From Paraphysomonas bandaiensis (Eukaryota; Chrysophyceae): a stretch of 64,000 bases of DNA. Of this stretch, positions 1-11,867 are shown in pieces. The position numbers and the translations under genes are program-made. Under the pieces are notes generated by a model. That model was not told the origin of the DNA. It ran no database searches and saw nothing but the letters and a program-made list of their open reading frames with translations. Where the stretch lies: assembly GCA_965644295.1 (NCBI GenBank), contig CBFFRP010000463.1, forward strand, positions 62,001 through 126,000, in the 5' to 3' direction. Numbering within the stretch: the stretch's first letter is position 1; each line of letters begins with the position of its first letter.

Positions 1-774
1 AACTCCTCACGCTCATTGTACCAACCCTCATAAATTCCAAGGTATATATCATCAGAGGCTGCACACATCTTCCAAAGTCGCTACAAAATAGGAATAAGAA
101 ACAACTGGGCCTACTATATTAAACTAACCTGGGCACTTGCTTTGTGAGAATCTGAAGTTGTGCGTACGTAAGACGATATCGACACCGCAAGTCGTTGCTT
201 CAGGGCTTTAAACGCGTCCACAAATATATTACAATGTTCAATAGGAGATCGGCCAGCAGCAGCAGCAGACGCAGCAACCTTTTGACCATGTTCATCGGAA
301 CTGCAAATACGTCAAGAATAGGGATGTGGTCTATAACCAAATACATACCCGCTCAAAAAATATGTGTCGTAGCCTAAAACTCTATAGAATCGAACTAAAA
401 CATCTGCCGTAAGGAACTAACAAAGCGTTAAAACTATCGATCTAGACTATTCACCACTGTACCTCATAGGCGTGTCCCATATGGGGATATCCGTTCGTAT
501 AAGCAATAGCGGTACTTAGATAATACTTGTCGCTTCCGTGTCCATCCAGGTTCCTGCATGCAGCTCCATAGGAAACACTCCCATTATCAACAGGTATATA
601 TCTGGAGCTCTGATCGACTTTTTTATCGACTGATGAGGATGTAGAAGCATCTGTATGAGAGGAGAGAGGGGATTGTTCACTCTCTGGTTCAATGATCACA
701 TTATCGCATAATACAGTGCATGATAGGGCTGTGCCGCACTCGTCTGATGTCAAGTAGTCCATGGATGAGTACAC
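1..774 (-). CDS. Methionyl-tRNA synthetase, N-terminal part (3' end beyond window)
   Basis: Charges tRNA-Met with methionine. Four exons read on the minus strand: 774-463, 416-349, 300-129 and 80-<1, with introns of 46, 48 and 48 bp. The spliced protein has an ~85-residue low-complexity leader and then the class I Rossmann start YYLSTAIAYTNGYPHMGHAYE, in which PHMGH is the HIGH-type ATP signature. It continues with FLTADVLVRFYRVLGYDTYF, LSGSDEHGQKVA and DIYLGIYEGWYNEREE, all diagnostic MetRS blocks in the right order. The KMSKS loop and anticodon-binding domain lie outside the window. The start at 774 is the first Met of the open frame. The leader could be a targeting or simply divergent N-terminus; cytosolic versus organellar location cannot be told. 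Confidence 0.9.
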
Positions 775-1359
775 TCAATTGTTTGGCACGGAGAGTTTAT
801 CTGCTGAGTGTAAATGCGTTCTATACAACTCAATATCCTCTATGTATAAACACTCTTATATATGGTGTACGTATATATACTGTACCTCCACACATCCATT
901 TGTACACCACTAGGCCTACACACACAGCTGCTGTATACATCATACCATACTCTGTTGTACATACTCCAGCCTACAACCACAACCTTTTTTATACGACGAC
1001 GACCAGAAATACCAGAGAAAAACTCTTGTGGACAATCCGCAACTGCATGATGTATACAGTGTATTCCATTTTATCATGATATGTAGAAGCTAGACTATCC
1101 TGATCGTACGTACTGTACCAAAAATAATCTAAATATACGAGAAAATATGAACGCGAAAGTTGCTAAATCTAGAAATGTATTATTTTCTATAGATTTCATA
1201 TATTTCGAGCATATTTATTATAGAAAATTCACACATCAAACGCAGAATACCTACACTACAAGTACTTCGTAATTGGAGAAGACTGTACGTATGACGATAT
1301 TTAAATAGAGGATAGATTGCTTTCATTAAAATTCGATACGAACTGAAATCTAGTATAAA
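775..1359. other. Intergenic region between divergent genes
   Basis: No supportable gene. It lies between the start of the leftward MetRS gene and the rightward BAG-like gene, so it should hold both promoters. The sequence is AT-rich with short TA runs; no specific motif could be assigned. Confidence 0.5.
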
Positions 1360-2158
1360 ATGAATACTCCCCCACCGAAGAGTGCGTCGTCATCAGCACA
1401 ATCAACACCATCACGTACCCAAACTCAATCAGGAGGATCTAAACACAGCACTCCGGGACGCTCCAGTAATGATAGAGCTGAAGGTGAACCATTGGAGAGA
1501 CTTTACTCTGAGAAATCAGATGCCGCACTGAAGAAATTGGATGAGCAGGATGGATATTTTCATTCTTTTGCAAATCGAGTCGAGAACATAGAGCGATCCC
1601 TGGATATGCGAAATCCCGCGACTCTGGTACATGCAAAACACGAGCTTGCGCAAATTATTGGTGACCTTGAAAAGCTACAGTTTAATGAGGTTCATATTTT
1701 TATGTGTGGTTATCTGCTGTAACGCCAAGGTTGTAGGTGGACAGTGTCGAAACCCATGGTCTCGACAGCGGTAAGAGCGAAGCCAGTGCACACAGAAAGG
1801 ACTTAAATGCTAAAATTAATGAAATGATGGAACAAACACAACTTCTCTACCAACAGATCGACTCTACACTTACGAAGATTAATCAAACACGTAAGGAGGA
1901 AAGTAAGGAAGAAGAGCCATTACGGAGAGATGAGATCGCGAAGCTCCTATTGCTGTCTGCGCGTGCCCACACTATCCAACAGATATCTGTGGAACAATGG
2001 CGGTAAGTACGTAGCTAGGTATAGGTTTTGAAAATTATTTCTTGATCAGGTTTATTAAAGACGAAATATGTCGCCGAAATGGTTGCTTAAGAGAAATTCT
2101 TAGGCAGAATGACATTGCTAATGTTATGAGTGCATTGTCTAGTGTCAAGCCTTCATAG
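1360..2158 (+). CDS. BAG-domain-like coiled-coil protein
   Basis: Three exons (1360-1689, 1737-2002, 2050-2158) with 47-bp introns give 234 aa ending at TAG. Residues 1-50 are Ser/Thr/Pro-rich and probably disordered. The middle reads LDMRNPATLVHAKHELAQII, then LQFNEVDSVETHG, a charged stretch, and HRKDLNAKINEMMEQ. This resembles the C-terminal BAG helix pair, where a conserved LDSVETHG-like turn is followed by RK.LVK.IN.LLD. The BAG domain binds the Hsp70 ATPase domain and acts as a nucleotide-exchange cochaperone. A last helical segment follows (FIKDEICRRNGCLREILRQN). The BAG call rests on a short motif; a generic coiled-coil protein is the alternative. Confidence 0.5.
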
Positions 2159-4166
2159 ACCGGTAGTAATTCCAGAGTTCAGAGTGCCGGAATGTAAGCA
2201 TTCAGGAGGCATATCAGCAGCATGTGTGTTCAGCTTGATTGATTGTATGCGTTGCTGTGTGGTTTCATCAATATCAAAAGTTGACTATTATTCAAGACTT
2301 CATGCAGCATGTTTGCACCATGCAATTGCGTTTAATTTTTGTAATAACATGGCTAGTAATACAAACTGAGATCGAAATCGTATCGCACTATACTGTAGTT
2401 GCTCAATGTCCATCTCCGAATTTCATATGCATGTCTAATGTCTATATTTACTGTAAATTAACGACATATCAGAAAAACGGTTGTAAACATTGTAATTGTA
2501 AACATTACACACAAAGAGCCATGTTCACTATTCACTACAGCTATTGTATATTGTAGCAAGCTATTAGATCCGCTGTATACTGTATAGCTAGTACATACAT
2601 TTTTCTTCTAGCTAATTACTTCTGGTGTTACACATGCATCGTTGAGAGTGATTACCTTTTGCTTATCTCCACTAAATATAAGTGTCCACTGCCAGACTGC
2701 CAGTAACTAATTACTAGAACCGAGAACACTTGCACAGTACACAGAGTTACTGTTGAGTAAAAATGTTTCTATAAAAATTAATGTTCTAGTGGTCATACAT
2801 TATTCAGTACGTTCAAGTGTAGTAGTTAATAAAACTTGTTCGCAAACATGAAACATTATATGTCATCAGCAAATTTAATTAAGTTCTAATATTGATGCTG
2901 AGACCAGCCATATAGTTACTCTAAAGGCCTCGCATCTAAAGGCCACATAAACTAGATGAACCCACATTGTCCAGCAGTGGAACGATAGAAGATGTTGGAC
3001 TCAACCACCTTGGGTCGCGTTCAAGTGTATCTCCAGCGTACATTCATACTCGGGAGCTATCCCTACCACCTGAATAGCGTCTAATCTATAAGGTATATTC
3101 GCGAGGACAACTTATGATATTCTTAATCCCTGATAATATCTTATTATCACCTTATTAACTCATAACACAGTAGAAGTGACTCATTATAGAAATATATAAG
3201 ATAGTATCAGGGAGTAAGAATATCAGGTTAATTATACACAACTGATGATGTCGACCTGATACTGGAAATGAATCACCATGTTCAAATGTATATAAGCAAT
3301 AAAGCAATATATATCCTACGTATTGTTAGGAAAATATGCTTCATACTTTGCCCTATCAAATAGTTTCATGTCATCGACAACATATTTTGTAAGCAGATTT
3401 AATAAGTAGGCAATTACATCGATCGGATTTTCTACAGAATTACCACTAATACATTACAACTGAACATTGACAAATACAGGAAACTATCTAAAATAAGCTG
3501 TGGATACATTACTCTCGAAGAAGTATATGCTCCGTCGCAAAATCTTATCTTTCATCCCAACACATAACAGCACTTCATGTTGGCATTCAAGATCGAATTC
3601 ATTAATATAAATTCAACCCTGTTCGAGTTATTGATACCATTAACTGTGACTGAAACAGACATGACCCTAACCAATTCTATCCTTAAACTCTCTCGTTTGC
3701 CCATGACACTCTCATGTTGACGATAGAGTGAACCAAGATTCTTTATACTGTCTTGCCTTACTTCAACGAGTTTTTAGTGACAAAATAGAAATCAGATACA
3801 GTAGATAGTCATGTAGATAGAAATCAGCCTTTTTATACATGAATCTAAATAGTGGAGGTTTTATGACAAAAAGGGAATGGGGGGGGTGAAACTGCTGCAA
3901 GGTTATATTGTACACTGCGTATATATGGAGTGATACAGGTACGTGTATTATGCATATACATGACATGCAGATATATCACTGAACTGAGAAATCGATGTCT
4001 AACACCATCACATACACATGCCTTGTGAAGCGACATTAGCCAGGAATTTATAGACTTCTCATTGTGCTGTGTATTGGCAGAGTTGTGTTAATTGAAAGTA
4101 TCATATATCATTACGTTAAGTACTATTAAGTTTTTACATTCTCACTAAAAATACACAACTTTCATT
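2159..4166. other. Long AT-rich intergenic region
   Basis: No ORF has codon structure or recognisable similarity; short open frames here overlap on both strands and look random. It contains an imperfect inverted repeat at 3116-3224 (listed separately). A poly-G stretch occurs near 3880-3889. Confidence 0.5.
3116..3224. repeat. Imperfect inverted repeat, 27-nt arms
   Basis: The arm at 3116-3142 and the arm at 3198-3224 are reverse complements with two mismatches over 27 nt, separated by a 55-nt loop. It could be the core of a small MITE or a hairpin-forming transcript; no target duplication was found. Confidence 0.6.
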
Positions 4167-4776
4167 ATGAGCAAGAAAAGCAAAGCAAAGAAAGAAGCAT
4201 TGATGAAGCAAAGGGAAGAAGGATTTGATTTAAATTCTATACCTCATGCTAAGTTAAAAGAGTACAGCGCTTTGCATGATCCCAATATGCGTCATTATTT
4301 CGAAAACCCTAATGTTCAACGACTGTTGTATCAGTCGGGACAGATTGATCGACATGGTCGCGTTATTAATTTGGAAAAAAATAAATCGAAACTTCAAATT
4401 CTTGATCGAGAATTTAGAGATGCCGAAAGATTGGAACAGAGGAGGCTGAAAGAAGAAATGGAAATGCGGGTAAGTTGAGCCATATTTGTGGGAAGTTGTA
4501 CAGTTTCTGACATAGAATTTAGTACCGGGTGCAGAGAAAGCGATTTCAGCAGTTAGAAGATGCCCAAAAACAAGACCTTATGACTAAATTGAAGGCAGAT
4601 CGTGAATTGAGCAAGGAAATTCTGTCAACTATCAGGTCAACAGCCACAGCATCACCAAGTAGAGCCCTGTCACGCTCGGTATGTCTATAATGTATACACT
4701 TCTTTTATTTAGATTGTGTATGCAGAGCAATAATAAATCTGGCGATCGCAGTATGTTTTTTGTGACCGAAGGGTAA
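4167..4776 (+). CDS. Small conserved-looking basic coiled-coil protein, function unknown
   Basis: Three exons (4167-4469, 4523-4678, 4726-4776) give 169 aa. The protein opens with a Lys-rich stretch (MSKKSKAKKEALMKQREEG), then has LNSIPHAKLKEYSALHDPNM, YFENPNVQRLLYQSGQIDRHG and VINLEKNKSKLQILDREF, followed by an Arg/Glu/Gln-rich helix to about residue 145. The ordered motif around the ENPNVQRLL and GQIDRHGRVI segments looks like a real conserved domain, but I cannot name the family. Introns of 53 and 47 bp have good GT..AG ends and keep frame. The lysine-rich N-terminus could bind nucleic acid or tubulin; that is a guess. Confidence 0.7.
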
Positions 4777-5855
4777 GTCTGTATAACGTTTTCGATATTG
4801 TAGTTGTACAGCGGATGAAGTTATATTGTGACTTTACATCCATGTGTTACTGGATATTGGTGTAGTTGTTTAGCATCATATGTTTAAGTCGATTGAAGTC
4901 GCTATAATGTAAAGATTCATAGCTATTATGATGTCAATAGAAGGTGATGCTTGCATAAATTGTATGGCTAGGCGCCAGCTACTGAAACATGTTGCTGGAA
5001 GTGATGAGGGCTCGAGTCAGATTAACCACGAAGAATTTTATGTATGAAACATTAATCACTGCTTTTAAGTAATAATATCAGTCAGTATGTTGAGTAGTTT
5101 TGTTGCTTGAGAACAACTAAAAGCTGTAGAACAAAGGTATTTGAAATCTGACCGTTACTTGAAGAATACAGTAGTGAACAGTATTAAATATGTAAACTAC
5201 TCTGATCAGGCTTGCGAAACAAACAATTAGTGAAAGATTTCCAACAGCAATAATTGCAATTAATTGGCAACATTTACCAATAATAATTGAAATTATCACT
5301 TTTAAAACGAATTAATTTAATTGGAAATTATTGCCAATAAATCGAAAACCAATTAATTGTTATTCCAGCCTGATTTTGGTGATAGGAATATATTGACTGT
5401 ATAAGATCGGGTCTATATAGTTGAGATGATATGGATTTGGCGAATGACAATGAATGATAAGTGAGATTGATTGTAATTTATAATTCAAGCATTGAGTGTG
5501 AATTACATTCAGTCAATTGAATTTAAACATCCAACATGACAAACATTGATACTGCAAACAACAAACATTGCATCATATATCAATTATCATAATATTTCGG
5601 GAATTTCAAATACCTCGTGGAATATGTCCTGGGTAGAGTGAAGCTATTAGCATCACGTATTCCATAAATCTACAGTACCCATCGCATACTGAAAACGAAT
5701 TTATCTTAATGATTGTCCTGACTAATATCGCTACTCTTAAGAATATTTCGTATTAACTTTCTTCAACATGTGTTCGTGTGTACTAGCAATGCACTTGTCT
5801 GGGCTGAGCGTAAAAGCAACAAACAAACACTTTCACAGGTAAGATTAATTAAATA
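4777..5855. repeat. Intergenic region with a dispersed non-coding repeat (copy 1)
   Basis: About 5117-5520 shares blocks with 12200-12420 and 40395-40650. The blocks are a GTTACTTGAAGAATACAGTAG-like segment and, further on, ATAATTTATAATTCAAGCAT followed by a TTGAGTGTGAATTAC-like segment. Copies differ by many substitutions and small indels, so this is an old family. No gene seen in the rest of the interval. Confidence 0.5.
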
Positions 5856-7961
5856 TTATATACGCACATTAATAAACAGGAATACCGTATGAGTATGTGT
5901 CAAGTCCACCTCCCGACTAAGTTGAAGACATCCCTTGACAATAATGCTACGACACTTTAATAAAAATACACATTGTGTCAGCATTCTTACCTGCATTCTG
6001 CGCAGTCGTTTCATCTGCTGCTCCATTAGCCAGCTGTATGAGGTTCGTATTCGCTCTTCAAACTCATCTGCTATATTTCCCTTCACATTCTAGACAGCAG
6101 ATTACTACGACATCAACGACGTAAAGCACAATACCTCTGCGTGTTCAGAACCACTCGTAACAAGCGCACGCCATTGCTCCATGCGCCACTTGATATCTTT
6201 GACGTAATCTGGTACTTCTAAACGACGATGAAATATAGTCAGATACAGCTTCAGTCATCTATACCTTCAGTTTCATTCATCCCAACAAACTTCTTCCTGA
6301 TAGCCATCATCGATAGCTCAGATATTTTTTCCATTTTATCACACACTTCCTTCTCAAACTCCTGTAAACGCTCGGCGATGTCCTTTCTTAAGCCATCCAG
6401 TGAACCATGGATGGGAGGTACTTTGTCGAATGAGTCCTACATAAATAACGTAAGTTCAACTTGTCACCCATCCAGAACACAGCTGATACCCGAGAGAATG
6501 CCGGTGCATCGCACGATAGCACCCCGTCTTTAGTCCTAACTTTCTGCCTAAGTGCCCGGGGAGGCTTCCTAGTGGATAGGACTGGAGTGGAGAGTACTGG
6601 TCGATCGCGAGTCATCTGAACCTCTAGCGATGGGCCAGAAATGCGTTCGCTATTTATTCCCCTTGCGGTTGTGCTTTCTATTGTTGGTGTAACTGCCGCA
6701 GTCTTGGTTTCCTGTACATTGGCAAAAGGAGGTTCCTCTACTTCACTAATTTCTCCTACGTTCTTTACCGGTGTGTGTGATACTGCTTTCTCAGCCTGCT
6801 TCGCAGAGATGATTTCATCCCCTCTTTCCCAAAGCTCATCGAATGACAGAGAAGTGGGAGCATAAAAGCCAGAGTGAACTGTGGGCAGTGTCTGTGAGAG
6901 AGACAATCGCCGTTTTGTCCGTGGGCCACGAGTAGAACCTCTTCCCCCAGCAGAGTCACTGGTGATCCCTGCTCCAATGTCACATGAGGTAATCTCCCTA
7001 AGAAATGTTCTACACTTAAGCAATGACTCTTCCTGCATCGCCCGCGAGCTTTGCCTGGTAGCCTTAATTTCCTCCAGGCAACGTGTCGCATGTTCTTTGT
7101 ACATATTTTGCAGTCCCCGACACCACGCTGAGTACTGAGCTCGAGCAGAGAAAAAATCATCGTAGTTCCGTGATGTGAGCTCGCGGAGAAGGTGCAGCCG
7201 GGATGCCATGTAGTTCAGTAGTAGCAGATCTCCACTATCAGGGTTCTCAAGCATGCATCGCGTACGGTCTAATTGCTGTTGAAGATCTTCCATGCGTGAC
7301 TCCGCTTCGCGGGTTCTAGCCAATTGTGTCAGGAACTTTGACCGAGCACTCTCGAGGTCCTCCTTTTCCCTCTTGAACACGTCTTCTGCGAGCCCCGCAG
7401 CAGTCTTTGCCACCCTGTTTGATCATATTTAGAGAAATGATAATCATATATAAGCACTAACTTTCCATGAATCTGGTCTGTTGGAGCAACTTCATCTCTC
7501 TCGTACATACCGGTATCATCCTCTGTGACGGCAAACATCAGCGATTGTTTATCATTCATATCCAGGAACGACGCAATATATTTCAAGATTCTAGGCTCTT
7601 CTTTAGATAAAATCACTAATTTTGAATCCGTAACACTTGGACCCTCATGATTCGTGGGCTGTGGAGGAGGTTCAGGCACACTCGGGACAACATTCGGCTG
7701 CTGTGACTTGGCTAATGCGCTATATGTGGATGTACGATGCTGTGTATAGCATATTAATGCATTGAGGAGGATTACGTATCATATCATTGTATAACATACC
7801 GTACGAGATCGATTGACAGGTACAGGGAATACATCTGTTACAGTAGAGGGGAGAAGGTCGTGACAGTCCTGCTGTAGAGAGTCATGCGCATGAGCCGCTA
7901 CAAACAACTGAGCGGCTAGATTTTGATCAATGAATGTAGAGGAAGAAGATAATGATGACAT
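5856..7961 (-). CDS. Long coiled-coil protein of unknown family
   Basis: Minus-strand exons: 7961-7800, 7739-7462, 7414-6481, 6436-6265, 6217-6135 and 6089-5856. Together they give about 620 aa, and every junction keeps frame. The exon 3 donor is uncertain (a gtgttc or gtatca site), and a 36-nt gt..ag segment in the last exon can be read through or spliced without breaking frame. The N-terminus is Ser-rich (MSSLSSSSTFIDQNLAAQLF), followed by a Pro-rich linker. Then come two long helical segments, one with VAKTAAGLAEDVFKREKED and one with YMASRLHLLRELTSRNYDDF, then a Ser/Thr/Pro-rich middle and a C-terminal helical part. No catalytic motif is visible. Its neighbours are unrelated. A cytoskeletal or ciliary scaffold is possible but not shown. 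Confidence 0.65.
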
Positions 7962-8380
7962 GGAAGTGTGTTGTGTGGAAGATGATGGAGATTGAGTCAG
8001 GATGAGGGGTTATTACTTAATATTCCGTATCATGATGATCAATATTGTGTATACTATATCCTGAAATCCGCCTCCCTAACGTGCAGTCTTGGTGTGTATA
8101 CTGCAGGTAGGTAGGTACAATGTCTGTACGTATGTATGTATATATACTGCAGGTAGGTAGGTACAATGTCTGTATGTATGTATCTATATATACTGTAGGT
8201 AGGTATGTACATGTACTGCTGTTGGTAGGGTTGTAGGTAGGAAGTGGTATAGTATGTGTATATACCGATACGCAGTGTACTGTGGTGTAGCTAGAGGTTA
8301 GACACTCTTAGGGATATACTTCCATATAGAGGGCCGGTAGTTTTCCAATTCCCACATATCCACTACCCCTCCCTGCAAAT
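7962..8380. promoter_or_regulatory. Divergent promoter region with 46-bp tandem repeats
   Basis: This 419-bp interval separates the starts of two divergent genes (coiled-coil protein leftward, COG7 rightward). It contains two near-identical 46-bp units starting at 8101 and 8147 and a degenerate third at 8193, each beginning CTGCAGGTAGGTAGGTAC or close to it. The function of the repeats is unknown. Confidence 0.5.
8101..8220 (+). repeat. 46-bp tandem repeat, two full copies plus a degenerate one
   Basis: Units at 8101, 8147 and 8193 share the CTG(C/T)AGGTAGGTA start and a TGTCTGTA(C/T)GTATGTAT-type body. They lie about 190-280 bp upstream of the COG7 start codon. Confidence 0.75.
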
Positions 8381-11290
8381 ATGGCAGATCTCACTGCCTT
8401 CTCTAATTCCTCTTTCGATCCCGTTACATGGATCGATAGTGCCATACAAGATCGTCCAGAAGAGGAGTCTCTAGACGGCTATATCGCATCACTCGCTATG
8501 AAACTACACGTCATCTCTCAAGACTATACCGATCAACTAGAGGGGGGTATGGCAGAGGCTGTGGCATTAATGCCAAGGACAATAAGTGAGATAACTCGAC
8601 TCAAAGATATATTACATAGTTTAGATATGGAGATGGAGGGATTAGCTACACAGCTCTATGAGTTTGATCAGAGGAATATAGGGGGTGTAGAGGACCTTTC
8701 TAGACTCGATACTCTAAAACTTAATATGGAGAAATGTCGAGCAACACTTGAGGAGCATGCTCGTTGGAGTCAGCTTGTTAGGGAGGCTAAAACTATTATG
8801 GAAAGTGGTGGACGCTTTTCGGATTCTGCCGATAGGTATTCATACGAAACAATCCCTTTTTATGTTAACATTGTGGCAGATTAGAAACACTGTCAAAATC
8901 TTTGGATATTTTGCAGTATATGCCTGGACACGAAGAAAGAATGGCCACATGTAACGAGTTGATTGAGTCCTTGATTGGGGCTCTGGAGCCTCGAGTTCTT
9001 CACGACATCATGCAAGACAAAGATGCCAACGTAAATTTGCGGGAGTCTCTTTATGTTTATGAAAAATTATGCAGGTGCACAAGTATATATGGTTTAATGG
9101 TATGATAAAGTATATATAGGACTGATGCGTTCATTGATATATATACCTCGTCGCGCCCTCGCCTGCTTGAATCGGCGATCAGTGAGTGTTTTGGCTCTGC
9201 TGACAATAAACCTGAGCGAATGTCCGCGCATAAAATTCCAGAATTTTATGGAAAAGTTCACGGATTCCTTGTGTCGGAGGCAAAATTTGCGGCTTCCTTG
9301 TTTGGTGAAGACGCAGTGCCTGGACTCCTCTGCTCGCTGCTGGACAAGGTGATGGGGTCGTTAGTAGACAAAATGGCGCAAGTGTATGTTGCGGCCGACT
9401 ACAATACGGTGGAGGAATTTGCCCGACGAACTCTCCCTCTATTGGCTGGTTCTAGTGAAGACAAGCTCTATGATACTCTTAGCCTCGTATATGGCTGTTT
9501 CGTGAAAAACCCCAACATCTTGACAGATTCGGAGGGTCCCGCACTACAGCTTTCGCTCTCGCGGGCTCTCACATCGGTTGTATTCGACACGGCTTCGGCT
9601 TCGCAAGCTATGTCCCTCGATGGAGAAGAGGGTCAGGATATCGACCCATCCATGGTGGACTCAGAAGACATTGCACTAATGTTTGAGCGCTACGGTTCTG
9701 AACTTGTAGCTGCTGTGGGAGATAGTTTTCAGATTTTCAGGTCTACTCTTAATAGCTCAATGCGATTTCTGTCAGGGTTACGGTCACGGCAGTTTTTAAA
9801 ATTCCTTTCCCCCCTCGTGTCACAACATATAAAGAATTTGTCCCTGAAGATAGATGAGCTCAGAGTTGGGGCATGCTTGCCTCTTGCGGAAACACGACTG
9901 GACGGTAGCAGCAGTTTGACTATTGGGTCAGGGGGAGAGAATGACGAGGCAAATATTCGGCGAGACGATCAATTTGTATCTGCGGCAGCTGTAGCGCGTC
10001 AGTTTGGTATAGGGGATCTAGGTAATGGAAAAGGAAAAGTTCTCCTTCCTTGTGCTCTGCGTGTATTACAGGCTGCGGGGGTCACGTGCAGAGATGTTTC
10101 AGATCTTGAGCTTGCTGCTTGTGGTCATTTGGATGCTATCTACCGCGCTCTCTATGGGGAGTCCATTTCTCTTAGTCAGGTGGCGTCATTACTCTCTGCA
10201 GGAAATGTAGATATCAGTGTCGGCGGAGCATTTGCATCAGCGTACCTCAAAAGGGATGATAACAGTGAGACTGAAATGAGGGCTTTTCTTACAGCAATTA
10301 CTCGACGCACCTCATCGACTGTCAGTCAGAATGTATTTTCTGGTGCAACATCACCGCTAATGAAGTTTAAATTGGCTGCCGAGAGTTTCTTTTTTGATCT
10401 CACAGCAGCTGTTCCTTCTGAATGTCTAAAGGACTTGCATCTCGATGACGTATGGGGGACAGAAAGTTCTGATAGCGATCCTGCTGTTGACGAAGGCAAT
10501 TTTCTACCCCAGCATGCTGTCACTCAAGTGGGGGAACACTTACTCTCATTGCTCCAGGAGCTAGAAACGTTTGCCACAACACATAGTATTGAAGATATGG
10601 TACACTTAAAAGGTGATGCTGAAATGTTAGCCGTCTCCTCGTGGAAACAACTCAGAGGGTTTTTCTCCCTTAAAGATGTATGTACACCAATCAAACATTA
10701 TGGCTGTTGTACTTATTTTAATTCAGGATGAAGGATGTATTGCATTGGGTAGACGATCCTCCTGTCGCTCTGCTGTTTCGCGTGCGGAGCAGGCGATGTT
10801 TGGTATGGTATACAGCACCGACCCAGCAGTGGACGGTGAGAATGACGCCGACCTCGAGGAAGATGATGCTCTTCGTTTTGTGAACGAATGGCTCGGAGCT
10901 ATCGCTGACAATGCTGTTGGCACTTTATTATTCGAACTGGGTCAAGTCCAGAGATTCTCGAATATAGGAAAGTGCCAACTAAAAGTAGATCTCGAATATC
11001 TTAGGTCAGTTCTCTGTTCGTTCATTGCGTGTCTAAAGTATTATATATAGCAATGTTGTTACAGCTCTTGGATTGACACAACATCCGATGATATTACACT
11101 TAATACTGTTGCTGAAACAAGACGATTCCAAATTGGTTGCACAAGTGGAATTTATGCCAGGTAAGACCCTTTTGCATTTTATAGTTTTCTCATCTGTACT
11201 TTTATTGCAGTGAATTCTCCTGCACTTACTCTTTTGCGTAAGTTCGACACGAAAATTGTTCAGTCTATATCTCATTCGAGCGAGCAATAA
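8381..11290 (+). CDS. COG7: Conserved oligomeric Golgi complex subunit 7
   Basis: COG7 is part of the lobe B half of the COG tether, which captures vesicles recycling glycosylation enzymes within the Golgi. Six exons (8381-8835, 8880-9074, 9120-10677, 10727-11004, 11051-11160, 11211-11290) splice to exactly 892 codons, 891 aa, somewhat longer than the usual ~770. Diagnostic features are the N-terminus with SFDPVTWIDSAIQDR, SLDGYIASLAMKLHVISQDY, LMPRTISEITRLKDILHSLD and the coiled coil, and near the C-terminus KVDLEYLRNVVTALGL followed by the terminal LLRKFDTKIV helix. Introns are 44-50 bp. The extra length falls in acidic, low-complexity insertions in the long third exon. Peripheral membrane protein; no TM segment, as expected. 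Confidence 0.92.
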
Positions 11291-11867
11291 AATGCGATTA
11301 CGTAGACATTGACTAGGTCGTCTATGATTTGTAATAATAGTATTTTTTCTGCCTAAGTAACATTGAGCGGTTGAACTTTTACTTTATGTAAGCTATGTCT
11401 GAGATCGTTAAAAGGCTGATGGATACTGCTTCAAAGAATTTACAACAAAGTAGCATTGGTAGTCAGTATGTGAATAGATATGTAGATATCTAATAATAGT
11501 TTATGGAAATGTGAATAACATTGCGTACAAACGAAATCTAGTTGCATTGAACAGAATGTGATCGGTATATTTTGTCTACTGAGTTAATAAATGGGGCTAA
11601 ATCAATTTGGTGATAAAATGAGTGTTCCTTTGAACCAACATGTCAAAATGACACATTTTCAAAAAAACGGAGTTAGCATAATACTTTTGTCATAATATTC
11701 CTATGCATATAGTATTATATATTTAGCCTACTCGAAAATGATATTTCGCTCCGAATAGTCTCGTGTCGATTGGCTGCGAACCCACTCCATTTTTCTTGGA
11801 TAGTCAGAGTCCGCGACTTAGCAATGGATCCTGTATTCCATAAGCATTGTTACCACTTTCTCTCTCT

